DNA of 64,000 nt, from the NCBI RefSeq assembly GCF_026241095.1, contig NZ_JAPFGB010000001.1, positions 372,001 to 436,000 of the forward strand, read 5' to 3'. The notes under the pieces were generated by a model. That model was not told the origin of the DNA. It did not search any database and saw nothing but the letters and a program-made list of their open reading frames with translations. Shown here one piece after another: positions 32,403 to 41,376 of this stretch (position 1 is its first letter; each line of letters opens with the position of its first letter). This DNA comes from Saccharopolyspora sp. NFXS83 (GTDB lineage Bacteria; Actinomycetota; Actinomycetes; Mycobacteriales; Pseudonocardiaceae). A program made the translations under genes and the position numbers.

Positions 32403-33799
32403 GGGATGAAAGCGTTGCCCCCGACGGATGGCCGAAGGAGCAGCGCTCTCGGCGTATGGGGAAGATCTCGAAATGGCACGACGCGTGGGCGGAGAGGCGC
32501 GAATCCGCTAGTTCTTTCCGGCCGTCCGGCCGAAAAGAGGGAAGCGATTACAATCAGCACTTCGTCGATGTCGAGGCGCCGATCAAACACCTCAACGATT
32601 TTGACCGGCGAGCAGCGGAGATCGACGGGTGCGATCCGGACACCAGGCGGTCGATCCCCGATCCGGACCCCGGGGATCGATTTCGGGGAGCCGTGCTGGC
32701 GGCCGTCGTCGGCGATGCCTTCGAGCGAGGGGTCGCTGAAGGGGTGGTCGGCGAGCTGTCCTGGAAGCCGGCGCTGAACTACTTCCTCGCTCATTTGGGG
32801 AAGGCCGACCCCTTGACCGAGTACGTGTTCACCGGCTCTCCGGTCGGATCATCGTCCTTCGTCCAACTGATGTCCTTCACGGTGGAAGGGCTGATCCGTG
32901 CGCACGTGGCTCGGCGGATGAACCCGGTCGACGACGACCCGGCTCCAGAGGTACAGCACGCTTATCAGCGTTGGCTGTACCTCCAGCGCGATCCGCAGGG
33001 CGAGCGTTTCCCGTGGTCGCAGTGCGGTGGCCCGTTCGCGGCACGGACCGCGCGACCGGACGGCTGGCTCGTCGAGAGCGAGGCTCTGCTCGAGCAGCAG
33101 GCCCTGCCCGCCGCGACGGTCCGCACTCTGGAGGAGTTCGCGCGCACCGGTGCCCAGCGCGGTCCGAGTCCGGGGGCGAGCGGAGGTTCGGTGCTGCCGC
33201 GGGCGGCGCTCGCGGCGGTGTGGTCGAACGAGGCGGCCGGCGCGTTCGCCGCCGGCGTCGCGATCGCGAGGCTGACGCACGGGCGCCCGGACGACTACCT
33301 GCCCGCCGGATTCGCGGCGGCGTTGCTGCACCAGCAGATCCGTGATGTTCCGTTCTCCGGCTGCTTGGAGGCCGCTCGCGATGAACTGCTGCGCTGGCCG
33401 GACCACGAGCGAACGGCACAGATGATCAGTGCCGCGCTCGAGCTGAACAAGGAGGTCCGGTCCCCGACGATGCCCGGCCGGCTCGCCGCGACGTTCCCGG
33501 GCGGCGGAGCGGACGGCGCGGAAGCGCTCGCCATCGCGCTCTACTGCGCCCTGGCCAGCGATTACGTGCGAGAAGCGTTGCTGCTGGCCGTGAACTACGC
33601 GCAGGGCCGGTCGGCCGTCTGCGCGATCAGTGGTCTGATCATCGGCGCGGAGTGCGGCGTGAACGCCATTCCGAGCGAACTGCGCCGCGTTCCGAGCCTG
33701 TACCCACTGGTGGACGAGCTGGTGACCGACGCGCTCACCGAGTTCAGTCCGGCCGCGCCGACCGATGCGTCGTGGACGCAGCGGTACCCGGCATGGTGA
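32399..33799 (+). CDS. ADPRH pseudo-enzyme coupled to toxin; candidate immunity protein
   Basis: This is a 466-residue protein starting at GTG 32399, overlapping the toxin stop by four bases; the open frame upstream to 32333 lies inside the toxin gene. The first 95 residues are unlike any ADPRH and have lower GC. The rest is clearly homologous to the ADPRH at 20612 ('EGLIRAHVARRMNPVDDDPA', 'VQHAYQRWL', final 'WTQRYPAW'). All metal ligands are lost: 'GSSSFVQ' replaces S-D-D-T-Q, and 'NYAQGRSAV' replaces N-H-S-G-D-S-D-S-T. The 'NDSKGCGG' loop is also gone. Catalysis is therefore unlikely. Tight coupling to the toxin suggests an immunity or adaptor role, which is inference; it could also be a decaying paralog. 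Confidence 0.7.
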   Translation: MRDESVAPDGWPKEQRSRRMGKISKWHDAWAERRESASSFRPSGRKEGSDYNQHFVDVEAPIKHLNDFDRRAAEIDGCDPDTRRSIPDPDPGDRFRGAVLAAVVGDAFERGVAEGVVGELSWKPALNYFLAHLGKADPLTEYVFTGSPVGSSSFVQLMSFTVEGLIRAHVARRMNPVDDDPAPEVQHAYQRWLYLQRDPQGERFPWSQCGGPFAARTARPDGWLVESEALLEQQALPAATVRTLEEFARTGAQRGPSPGASGGSVLPRAALAAVWSNEAAGAFAAGVAIARLTHGRPDDYLPAGFAAALLHQQIRDVPFSGCLEAARDELLRWPDHERTAQMISAALELNKEVRSPTMPGRLAATFPGGGADGAEALAIALYCALASDYVREALLLAVNYAQGRSAVCAISGLIIGAECGVNAIPSELRRVPSLYPLVDELVTDALTEFSPAAPTDASWTQRYPAW

Positions 33800-33866
33800 C
33801 GATGATCGATGTTCGGCGGCGGGGGTCCACTAGCGACGGCGCCGCGAACCACGAGGGGGAGAACAG

Positions 33867-35510
33867 GTGATTCTCGGGAGTCCCATCGCCGGGACCCGCG
33901 CCCGGACCGAAGGTCGGCTCGTGCCGCTGCTGGAGTCGCGGGACGGAGCCGCGGTGCTCGACGGCGTCGAGGCGCCGGTTCCGCACGAGCGGATCGACGC
34001 CGTCCTGGTGAACCAGGGAGAACCGCCCGAGCCGGGCCGTCCGTTCCCGGCGCCGGCCGCCCACGGCGCGCCGACGAACCCTGCCGCACGCCCGGACGCG
34101 CGTACCGAGCTGCGCGGGCTCCTCCCACGGGTGGGGCCGCAGGGATGGCGGGAGATCCGCATCGAGTGCGCGGCGCTCGGCACCCGCATCGAGGTCGTGG
34201 CCAGCGTCGTCACCGACGACGGCAGGCACCTGTGGATCCCGCCGCAGGAAGTCGTCGACGCGCTGCAGCGCAGCCGAGCCGTCGAGTACCGGCCGGAGTC
34301 GGGGACGTGGACCACGGCGCGCTGTACCGCCGTCGTCGGGGCGGAGCCGGAGTTCGAGACGGGTCACGCCGAGGTCCGGTGGGCGGACGAGGAGGACGAT
34401 CCGCAGGCCGCCTTCGACGAGCTCCGCTACTTCCCGCGCGTCCAGGCACCGGAGTGGCTGCTCGTCCAGGCGTGGCGGCACTTCGCGGACCACCGCGACG
34501 CAGCCGGAGCCCGCGGCTCGGTCCGGATGGCGCAGGTCTTCGACGGCTGGGACGGCGACGGGCGCCCACTGGCGCACCGGCCGGTGCTGCCATGGCTGGA
34601 GAAGCAGCTGGTCCTCGACTACCTGCTCAGTGGCGAGGTCGTCCTGTCGGCCCGCAGCACCTCCGAGGACGAGGTCGACCCGCAGCGCCCGCCGGAGGTG
34701 CCCAAGCAGTTCCACACCGACGGCACCTGGGCGTGGCCGCTGGCGACGGCGTACTACCTCGACGCCCACGACATCGCGCCGCCGCGCGACTTCCTCGACC
34801 ACATCCGCCGCAACGGCCACCGCTGCCCGGCGGTCGTCGCCGACCACGCCGCCGAGCAGGCGAAGGCGCTGGTGCTGGGCGCCGACCCGGACGCGCTGGA
34901 CGGCGAGCGCACCGCCGGCGCGATCGACATGGCCCGGCAGTTCATCGCGAGGTTCGGCGTCAGCCGGCGCTTCTACAGCTTCACCGAACCTCTCGAAGGC
35001 GGCTGGAGCATGCTGCGCGAGCCGGACGGCTGGTGGTCGGTGTTCTGCCTCGACGACGGGGAGGTGCGCAACGAGTCCCGCTTCCCGGAGGCCTACGGGG
35101 CCGCGGCGCACTTGATCGGAGCGGTGGCGCTCACCCGCACTTCGATGCTGCGGGAACCCGACGAGCCGCTCGCCGACTACGAGTGCCCGATCGAGCCGCT
35201 CGGGCCGGACCTGCCGCTGTCGCACTACGACGACAGGTTCGTCGTGGTGCTGCCCGACGGCGCCGAGGTCGACCGGTTCGGGACTTCCGACGGCAACACC
35301 GTGTTCGTGCCCGGCACGGGGTTGCCGCACCGCTCGATGCCGCCGGAGCAGGCGCCGGGGGAGTACCGCCGGTACCGGGTGCTCGGTGGTTTCGAAGTGG
35401 TGACCGGAGTGATCAAACCCGACCACGGCCAGGTCGGCGGTGGCCAGGCCTACTTCCTCCCGCAGCCGGTCGGCGAGCTCGTCGCCGGCGGCTGGCTCGC
35501 GGAGCTCTGA
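33867..35510 (+). CDS. TNT-domain protein (NAD glycohydrolase-type C-terminus)
   Basis: This is a 547-residue protein. GTG 33867 follows GAGGGGGAGA. The N-terminal half has 'WREIRIECAALGTRIEVVAS' and 'FPRVQAPEWL', a pattern I associate with YezG/DUF600-type immunity-like domains. The middle (about 290-440) has two tryptophan-rich segments. Residues about 455-547 match the tuberculosis necrotizing toxin domain: 'VDRFGTSDGN' (Arg470), 'GLPHRSMPP', 'YRRYRVL' and 'GQVGGGQAY'. TNT enzymes hydrolyse NAD. Where TNT usually reads G-G-G-x-Q-Y, this protein has G-G-G-Q527-A-Y, and a usual His before the R-Y-x-V strand is Arg, so activity is uncertain. There is no signal peptide. It is the last gene of the island. 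Confidence 0.75.
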   Translation: MILGSPIAGTRARTEGRLVPLLESRDGAAVLDGVEAPVPHERIDAVLVNQGEPPEPGRPFPAPAAHGAPTNPAARPDARTELRGLLPRVGPQGWREIRIECAALGTRIEVVASVVTDDGRHLWIPPQEVVDALQRSRAVEYRPESGTWTTARCTAVVGAEPEFETGHAEVRWADEEDDPQAAFDELRYFPRVQAPEWLLVQAWRHFADHRDAAGARGSVRMAQVFDGWDGDGRPLAHRPVLPWLEKQLVLDYLLSGEVVLSARSTSEDEVDPQRPPEVPKQFHTDGTWAWPLATAYYLDAHDIAPPRDFLDHIRRNGHRCPAVVADHAAEQAKALVLGADPDALDGERTAGAIDMARQFIARFGVSRRFYSFTEPLEGGWSMLREPDGWWSVFCLDDGEVRNESRFPEAYGAAAHLIGAVALTRTSMLREPDEPLADYECPIEPLGPDLPLSHYDDRFVVVLPDGAEVDRFGTSDGNTVFVPGTGLPHRSMPPEQAPGEYRRYRVLGGFEVVTGVIKPDHGQVGGGQAYFLPQPVGELVAGGWLAEL

Positions 35511-35652
35511 TCGTGCGCGCGCGGTGGGTTCCGCGGCCCGCGAGCGGGCTGGCGGCTCTTGCTCGCGGGGGTAAAGTCGGCGGGAACACCACACCACTAG
35601 CTCGGTCCGCGGCGGCTTCGGGGAAGATCGAGCAGGTCTTGGGGACCCCGTT
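35511..35652. other. Intergenic region before the str promoter
   Basis: This noncoding region lies between the TNT-domain gene and the str promoter. A GC-rich inverted repeat around 35535-35575 ('CCCGCGAGC' and 'GCTCGCGGG') may terminate transcription from the island. I see nothing else in it. Confidence 0.4.
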
Positions 35653-35682
35653 TTGACCCCCTCAGAACGGGGCGGGTATCTT
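35653..35682 (+). promoter_or_regulatory. str operon promoter
   Basis: TTGACC (35653-35658) and TATCTT (35677-35682) are separated by 18 bases. This is a strong housekeeping-type promoter in an AT-richer patch, with a predicted start near 35690 and an untranslated leader of about 320 nt before rpsL. Confidence 0.65.
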
Positions 35683-35689
35683 TGTTTAT

Positions 35690-36011
35690 CGGACCCGAAA
35701 GCTATCGGGTCGGTCCGTATGCCCGTGCGTGAACAGGGGCCACCTCGGTGGTCGTGATCGCGGACATGGGCCGTGCGGAACTCTCCTGACAACCATCGGG
35801 TTCGTTCCTGTCGGTGCGCTCCCGCAGGCACCACCAGCGCCGCAAGGCCGAGGAGTGGGCGACACGCCCGACCTCGTGGTGCGGGGGAGGCCTAAGTAAA
35901 CAGTGCCTGCGAGGTGCTCGGCGCCAGGGCACGTGCCCGGACGCCGACGTTGCGAGCGCCGCCGGGCGAGAGCAACCACGAAGACGCGAACGCTCAAGAG
36001 AAAGCCGGTCC
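35690..36011 (+). promoter_or_regulatory. Structured leader of the str operon
   Basis: The long leader starts with a hairpin (GACCCGA at 35692-35698 pairing with TCGGGTC downstream). It contains the 17-nt motif 35857-35873, a GGGCG/CGCCC hairpin with an ACA loop followed by GACC, identical to 40784-40800 in the S10 operon leader. Shared structure in two r-protein leaders suggests post-transcriptional control, but the ligand is unknown. Short frames in the leader are not accepted as genes. Confidence 0.55.
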
Positions 36012-36386
36012 ATGCCCACCATCCAGCAGCTGGTCCGTAAGGGCCGCCAGGACAAGGTCGCCAAGACCAAGACTGCGGCGCTCAAGGGGAGCCCGCAGCG
36101 GCGTGGCGTGTGCACCCGCGTGTACACCACCACCCCGAAGAAGCCCAACTCGGCACTGCGCAAGGTCGCTCGTGTCAAGCTCACCAGCGGCATCGAGGTC
36201 ACGGCCTACATCCCGGGTGAGGGGCACAACCTCCAGGAGCACTCGATCGTGCTGGTTCGCGGCGGCCGTGTGAAGGACCTCCCCGGCGTGCGGTACAAGA
36301 TCATCCGTGGGTCTGCCGACACGCAGGGTGTGAAGAACCGCAAGCAGGCTCGCAGCCGGTACGGCGCGAAGAAGGAGAAGAGCTGA
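36012..36386 (+). CDS. rpsL: 30S ribosomal protein S12
   Basis: This is the 124-residue decoding-centre protein of the small subunit. ATG 36012 gives the normal N-terminus '[16 protein letters not shown]'; the frame open to 35814 is leader. Lys43 ('TTTPKKPN') and Lys88 ('GRVKDLPG') are the unmutated residues, so no S12-based streptomycin resistance is predicted. It overlaps rpsG by TGATG. Confidence 0.98.
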   Translation: MPTIQQLVRKGRQDKVAKTKTAALKGSPQRRGVCTRVYTTTPKKPNSALRKVARVKLTSGIEVTAYIPGEGHNLQEHSIVLVRGGRVKDLPGVRYKIIRGSADTQGVKNRKQARSRYGAKKEKS

Positions 36387-36856
36387 TGCCCCGCAAGGGT
36401 CCGGCCCCGAAGCGGCCGCTCAACGCCGATCCCGTGTACGCCTCGCCGCTGGTCACCCAGCTGGTGAACAAGGTCCTCGTCGACGGCAAGCGCTCGTTGG
36501 CCGAGAAGATCGTGTACGCGGCGCTCGAAGGTGCGCGGGAGAAGAACAGCACCGACCCGGTGGTCACGCTCAAGCGCGCGCTGGACAACGTGAAGCCGAC
36601 TCTGGAGGTCCGCAGCCGCCGTGTCGGTGGCGCGACCTACCAGGTGCCGATCGAGGTCCGCGCCGGTCGCTCCACCACGCTGGCGCTGCGCTGGTTGGTC
36701 ACCTACTCGCGGCAGCGCCGCGAGAAGACCATGGTCGAGCGCCTGATGAACGAACTGCTCGACGCCAGCAACGGCCTCGGCGCGAGCGTCAAGAAGCGCG
36801 AAGACACGCACAAGATGGCGGAGTCCAACAAGGCCTTCGCGCACTACCGCTGGTGA
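36386..36856 (+). CDS. rpsG: 30S ribosomal protein S7
   Basis: This 156-residue protein nucleates assembly of the 30S head. It has the typical '[18 protein letters not shown]' N-terminus and the C-terminal '[20 protein letters not shown]' tail, which binds 16S rRNA and E-site tRNA. It is translated by overlap with rpsL. In E. coli S7 represses its own operon; the actinobacterial site is not evident here. Confidence 0.98.
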   Translation: MPRKGPAPKRPLNADPVYASPLVTQLVNKVLVDGKRSLAEKIVYAALEGAREKNSTDPVVTLKRALDNVKPTLEVRSRRVGGATYQVPIEVRAGRSTTLALRWLVTYSRQRREKTMVERLMNELLDASNGLGASVKKREDTHKMAESNKAFAHYRW

Positions 36857-36932
36857 CGTCGGGTCGGCTCCTGCCCGCCTCGGCACACCGATTCGACGGC
36901 TTGCATCTGCTGTAGGAACGGGGAAGAAACTC

Positions 36933-39035
36933 GTGGCACGCGACGTGCTGACGGACCTCACGAAGGTCCGCAACATCGGCATTATGGCCCACATCGACGC
37001 GGGCAAGACCACCACGACCGAGCGGATCCTGTACTACACCGGGATCAACCACAAGCTCGGCGAGACGCACGACGGCGCCTCGACGATGGACTGGATGGAA
37101 GAGGAGCAGAAGCGGGGTATCACCATCACCTCGGCTGCTACCACGACCTTCTGGGAAGACAACCAGATCAACATCATCGACACTCCGGGACACGTCGACT
37201 TCACGGTCGAGGTGGAGCGCTCGCTGCGCGTCCTGGATGGCGCCGTCGCGGTCTTCGACGGCAAGGAAGGTGTCGAGCCGCAGTCCGAGCAGGTCTGGCG
37301 GCAGGCGGACAAGTACGACGTCCCGCGCATCTGCTTCGTCAACAAGATGGACAAGCTCGGTGCGGACTTCTACTTCACCGTGAAGACCATCCGCGAGCGG
37401 CTCAACGCCACTCCGCTGGTGCTTCAGCTGCCCATCGGCACCGAGTCCGACTTCGAGGGCGTCGTCGACCTGGTCAGCATGAAGGCGCTGACCTGGCGTG
37501 GTGACGTGAAGAAGGGCGAGAGCTACGAGATCGAGCCGATCCCGGAAGACCTCGTCGAGAGCGCGAACTCGTACCGCGAGCAGCTGGTCGAGGCCGTCGC
37601 GGAGACCGACGAGGCTCTGATGGAGGCCTACTTCGGTGGCGAGGAGCTCACCACCGAGCAGATCAAGGGCGGCATCCGCAAGCTGACCGTCGAGCGCACC
37701 GCGTTCCCGGTGCTCTGCGGTACCGCGTTCAAGAACAAGGGCGTGCAGCCCATGCTCGACGCGGTCGTCGACTTCCTGCCGTCGCCGCTGGACGTGCCGC
37801 CGGTGCAGGGCCTGATGCTCGACGGTGAGACCACCGCCGAGCGCAAGCCGAGCACCGAGGAGCCCTTCGCCGCGCTGGTGTCCAAGATCGCCGTGCACCC
37901 GTTCTACGGGAAGCTGACCTACATCCGGGTCTACTCGGGCAAGGTCACGCAGGGCACGCAGGTCATGAACTCCACGCGTGAGCGCAAGGAGCGCATCGGG
38001 AAGTTCTTCCAGATGCACTCCAACAAGGAGAACCCGGTCGACGAGGCCCAGGCAGGTCACATCTACGCCGTGGTCGGTCTCAAGGAGACCACCACCGGTG
38101 ACACGCTGTGCGATCCGCAGAAGCCGATCGTGCTCGAGTCGATGACCTTCCCGGAGCCCGTCATCGACGTGGCCGTCGAGCCGAAGACGAAGGCCGACCA
38201 GGAGAAGCTCTCCACGGCGATCCAGAAGCTCGCCGAGGAGGACCCGACCTTCCGCGTTCACCACGACGAGGAGACCGGTCAGACGGTCCTCTCCGGCATG
38301 GGCGAGCTGCACCTGGAAGTCCTGGTCAACCGGATGAAGTCGGACTTCAGGGTCGAGGCGAACATCGGTAAGCCCCAGGTGGCCTACCGCGAGACGATTC
38401 GCAAGTCGGTCGAGAAGTACGAGTACACGCACAAGAAGCAGACCGGTGGTTCCGGGCAGTTCGCCCGCGTCATCATCGCGGTCGAGCCGATCGAGCAGAC
38501 TGCCGACAGTGCGACGTACGAGTTCCAGAACAAGGTCACCGGTGGTCGCGTCCCGCGCGAGTACATCCCGTCGGTGGACCAGGGCGCGCAGGACGCCATG
38601 CAGTACGGCGTGCTGGCCGGCTACCCGCTGGTGGGCGTCAAGGTGACCTTGCTGGACGGCCAGTACCACGAGGTCGACTCCTCGGAGATGGCGTTCAAGG
38701 TCGCCGGTTCCATCGCCCTGAAGGAGGCCGCGCAGAAGGCCTCCCCGGCGATTCTCGAACCGGTGATGGCGGTCGAGGTGATCACGCCCGAGGACTACAT
38801 GGGCGATGTCATCGGCGACCTCAACTCCCGCCGTGGCCAGATCCAGGCCATGGAGGAGCGCAGCGGTGCGCGTGTCGTCAAGGCGCAGGTGCCGCTGTCC
38901 GAGATGTTCGGGTATGTCGGCGACCTGCGTTCCAAGACGCAGGGCCGTGCGAACTACTCGATGGTGTTCGACTCCTACGCCGAGGTTCCCGCGAACGTGG
39001 CGAAGGAGATCATCGCGAAGGCTACGGGCGAGTAA
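36933..39035 (+). CDS. fusA: Elongation factor G
   Basis: This is a 700-residue translocation GTPase. GTG 36933 is preceded by a GGGGAAG. The G1 loop '[10 protein letters not shown]', the switch 2 'DTPGHVDF' and the G4 'NKMD' are intact. Domains II-V follow at normal length, including the 'GGSGQFARV' region of domain IV. It is 76 bases downstream of rpsG in the str operon. Confidence 0.98.
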   Translation: MARDVLTDLTKVRNIGIMAHIDAGKTTTTERILYYTGINHKLGETHDGASTMDWMEEEQKRGITITSAATTTFWEDNQINIIDTPGHVDFTVEVERSLRVLDGAVAVFDGKEGVEPQSEQVWRQADKYDVPRICFVNKMDKLGADFYFTVKTIRERLNATPLVLQLPIGTESDFEGVVDLVSMKALTWRGDVKKGESYEIEPIPEDLVESANSYREQLVEAVAETDEALMEAYFGGEELTTEQIKGGIRKLTVERTAFPVLCGTAFKNKGVQPMLDAVVDFLPSPLDVPPVQGLMLDGETTAERKPSTEEPFAALVSKIAVHPFYGKLTYIRVYSGKVTQGTQVMNSTRERKERIGKFFQMHSNKENPVDEAQAGHIYAVVGLKETTTGDTLCDPQKPIVLESMTFPEPVIDVAVEPKTKADQEKLSTAIQKLAEEDPTFRVHHDEETGQTVLSGMGELHLEVLVNRMKSDFRVEANIGKPQVAYRETIRKSVEKYEYTHKKQTGGSGQFARVIIAVEPIEQTADSATYEFQNKVTGGRVPREYIPSVDQGAQDAMQYGVLAGYPLVGVKVTLLDGQYHEVDSSEMAFKVAGSIALKEAAQKASPAILEPVMAVEVITPEDYMGDVIGDLNSRRGQIQAMEERSGARVVKAQVPLSEMFGYVGDLRSKTQGRANYSMVFDSYAEVPANVAKEIIAKATGE

Positions 39036-39062
39036 TTCCCTGTAGTTCGGCGGCGGCCGGCT

Positions 39063-39082
39063 CGGCCTCATGATCGAGGCCG
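39063..39082 (+). promoter_or_regulatory. fusA-tuf intercistronic hairpin
   Basis: A 7-bp stem (39063-39069 with 39076-39082) lies 28 bases after the fusA stop in a 160-base gap, much longer than other gaps in this operon. It may attenuate read-through or mark mRNA processing; tuf may also have its own promoter near 39110-39160, but I could not assign boxes. Confidence 0.4.
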
Positions 39083-39195
39083 CGGCCGTCCGCCTCCAAA
39101 CCCGACAGGACTCCGCCTGGCACTAAATCTTCGCGTAACGCGGGGACTGGCTAGTCGTACGGCGGAAAGAGAACTAAGTCCAGGAGGACAATCCA

Positions 39196-40389
39196 GTGGC
39201 TAAGGCGAAGTTCGAGAGGGACAAGCCGCACGTCAACATCGGGACCATCGGTCACGTTGACCACGGCAAGACCACGCTCACCGCGGCCATCACCAAGGTG
39301 CTGCACGAGAAGCACCCGGAGCTGAACCCCTTCACGCCGTTCGACGAGATCGACAAGGCGCCGGAGGAGAAGCAGCGCGGTATCACGATTCAGATCGCGC
39401 ACGTCGAGTACCAGACCGAGAAGCGTCACTACGCGCACGTCGACGCTCCCGGTCACGCCGACTACGTGAAGAACATGATCACCGGTGCCGCCCAGATGGA
39501 CGGGGCGATCCTGGTGGTGGCCGCCACCGACGGCCCGATGCCGCAGACGCGTGAGCACGTGCTGCTGGCTCGCCAGGTCGGTGTGCCCTACATCCTCGTC
39601 GCGCTGAACAAGGCCGACATGGTCGACGACGAGGAGATCATGGAGCTCGTGGAGATGGAGGTCCGCGAGCTGCTGTCCGGCGAGGAGTACGACGGCGACG
39701 GTGCTCCGGTCGTCCGCGTCTCCGCGCTGAAGGCGCTCGAGGGCGACCCCGAGTGGACCGACAAGGTCATGCAGCTGCTCGACGCGGTCGACGAGAGCGT
39801 TCCGGACCCGGAGCGCGAGACCGACAAGCCCTTCCTGATGCCGGTCGAGGACTCCTTCTCGATCACCGGCCGCGGCACCGTGGTGACCGGCCGGATCGAG
39901 CGCGGCGTCATCAAGGTGAACGAAGAGGTCGAGCTCGTCGGCATCAAGGAAACCGCGCTGAAGACCACGGTCACCGGCGTCGAGATGTTCCGCAAGCTGC
40001 TGGACGAGGGCCAGGCCGGTGACAACGTCGGTCTGCTCGTGCGCGGCATCAAGCGCGAGGACGTCGAGCGCGGCATGGTGGTCGTCAAGCCGAAGACCAC
40101 GACCCCGCACACCGATTTCGAGTGCCAGGTCTACATCCGGTCGAAGGAGGACGGTGGCCGTCACACCCCGTTCTTCAACAACTACCGGCCGCAGTTCTAC
40201 TTCCGCACCACCGACGTGACCGGCGTCGTGACCCTCCCCGAGGGCACCGAGATGGTCATGCCGGGCGACAACGTCGAGATGTCGGTGCAGCTGATCCAGC
40301 CGATCGCGATGGAGGACGGCCTCCGCTTCGCGATCCGCGAGGGTGGTCGTACGGTCGGCGCGGGTCGCGTCACCAAGATCATCAAGTGA
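39196..40389 (+). CDS. tuf: Elongation factor Tu
   Basis: This 397-residue GTPase delivers aminoacyl-tRNA to the ribosome. GTG 39196 follows a perfect AGGAGG (39182-39187). The G motifs 'GHVDHGKTT', 'DAPGHADY' and 'NKAD' are present; domains 2 and 3 are complete, with the C-terminal '[15 protein letters not shown]'. The strong ribosome site fits the very high expression of this protein. It is the last gene of the str operon. Confidence 0.98.
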   Translation: MAKAKFERDKPHVNIGTIGHVDHGKTTLTAAITKVLHEKHPELNPFTPFDEIDKAPEEKQRGITIQIAHVEYQTEKRHYAHVDAPGHADYVKNMITGAAQMDGAILVVAATDGPMPQTREHVLLARQVGVPYILVALNKADMVDDEEIMELVEMEVRELLSGEEYDGDGAPVVRVSALKALEGDPEWTDKVMQLLDAVDESVPDPERETDKPFLMPVEDSFSITGRGTVVTGRIERGVIKVNEEVELVGIKETALKTTVTGVEMFRKLLDEGQAGDNVGLLVRGIKREDVERGMVVVKPKTTTPHTDFECQVYIRSKEDGGRHTPFFNNYRPQFYFRTTDVTGVVTLPEGTEMVMPGDNVEMSVQLIQPIAMEDGLRFAIREGGRTVGAGRVTKIIK

Positions 40390-40395
40390 TCCACC

Positions 40396-40441
40396 GCGAG
40401 GGCCTGCTCCTTCTTTGAAGGGGCAGGCCCTCGCTGGTTTT
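40396..40441 (+). terminator. tuf (str operon) terminator
   Basis: A stem of about 17 pairs with one mismatch (40396-40412 with 40418-40434) begins 7 bases after the tuf stop and is followed by a GGTTTT run (40436-40441). It is the most canonical intrinsic terminator in the window. Confidence 0.9.
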
Positions 40442-41007
40442 CGGGTCCGGGCCGCGGTGCGGCCCCGAAAACCACCCCCCGATTCGGGCTGGCATACGGC
40501 GTGTGCCATCCTGTATGGGTTGCTCGTTCGGAGCGGCCGGTTTCCCAGGTGTTCATCGCCTATCAGTGGAAGTCCCGGCCGCTCCGCCACGAGAAGCCCC
40601 GCGCCCTGGAGTTTCGGAGCAGGACCGGTTTCGGCCGGGCCTGGGCGCTGCGCCGGGAGTTCTCCCGCGTCGCCGTCCGGCAGGGTGCAAAGCAAGAGGT
40701 GTACGGGTCTTCGGAAGTGCCCTTCGGGGAGCTTCGTGATCCATCCCAGCGGCGGAGTTCGATGGGACCGGTCTGTTCGCAGCGGGCGACACGCCCGACC
40801 GCGTGTACCGGGCACCAGCAACCTGAACAGGGGCGGACCGAGGGCTGAGTTCGACGGGCGGGAGAAATCCCGGTTCGAGAGCTCACCGGCCCAGGCCGCG
40901 ACGGGCACCCGAAGCCCATGGGCGCAGGCGCCGTCGTCAGCATCGAGCTGAGGACCGCCACAGCGCCGACCACTGGCGGCACGAGACTAGAGGAACGGCA
41001 AGCCACT
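40442..41007 (+). promoter_or_regulatory. S10 operon upstream and leader region
   Basis: This 566-base noncoding region carries an inverted repeat TGGCA/TGCCA at 40490-40508 with a nearby TGTATGGG that may be a weak -10, and the shared leader motif at 40784-40800, identical over 17 nt to the str leader. A TGAACAGGGGC at 40824-40834 also occurs in the str leader at 35730-35740. Promoter boxes could not be fixed. Reading frames across it are not accepted. Confidence 0.45.
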
Positions 41008-41313
41008 ATGGCGGGACAGAAGATCCGCATCCGGCTCAAGGCCTACGACCACGAGGCGATCGACGCGTCCGCGCGCAAGATCGTTGAGACCGTGACGCGC
41101 ACCGGCGCTCGGGTCGTCGGGCCGGTGCCGCTGCCGACGGAGAAGAACGTCTACTGCGTCATCCGCTCTCCGCACAAGTACAAGGACTCGCGGGAGCACT
41201 TCGAGATGCGGACGCACAAGCGGCTCATCGACATCCTCGAACCGACGCCGAAGACGGTGGACGCGTTGATGCGCATCGACCTTCCGGCCAGCGTCGACGT
41301 GAACATCCAGTAA
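41008..41313 (+). CDS. rpsJ: 30S ribosomal protein S10
   Basis: This 101-residue protein starts at ATG 41008 after AGAGGAA. The sequence '[19 protein letters not shown]' is the standard S10 (NusE) N-terminus. Besides its place in the 30S head, S10 bridges NusG/NusB in antitermination. It is the first gene of the S10 operon. Confidence 0.98.
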   Translation: MAGQKIRIRLKAYDHEAIDASARKIVETVTRTGARVVGPVPLPTEKNVYCVIRSPHKYKDSREHFEMRTHKRLIDILEPTPKTVDALMRIDLPASVDVNIQ

Positions 41314-41376
41314 GGGTCGGCCCATCGTGAGACGGCTCGTTCGCGGGCCGGCCGTAGTGCGGAGAGAACAAGACTG

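Noticed and set aside
33867..35510. Calling the TNT protein the immunity partner of the large toxin
   Set aside because: It is separated by 67 bases and by the pseudo-ADPRH gene, and its C-terminus is an effector-type domain. Only the N-terminal half looks immunity-like.
40343..40951. Open frames crossing the tuf terminator and S10 leader
   Set aside because: They overlap a canonical terminator and the structured leader, with no ribosome site and no homology.
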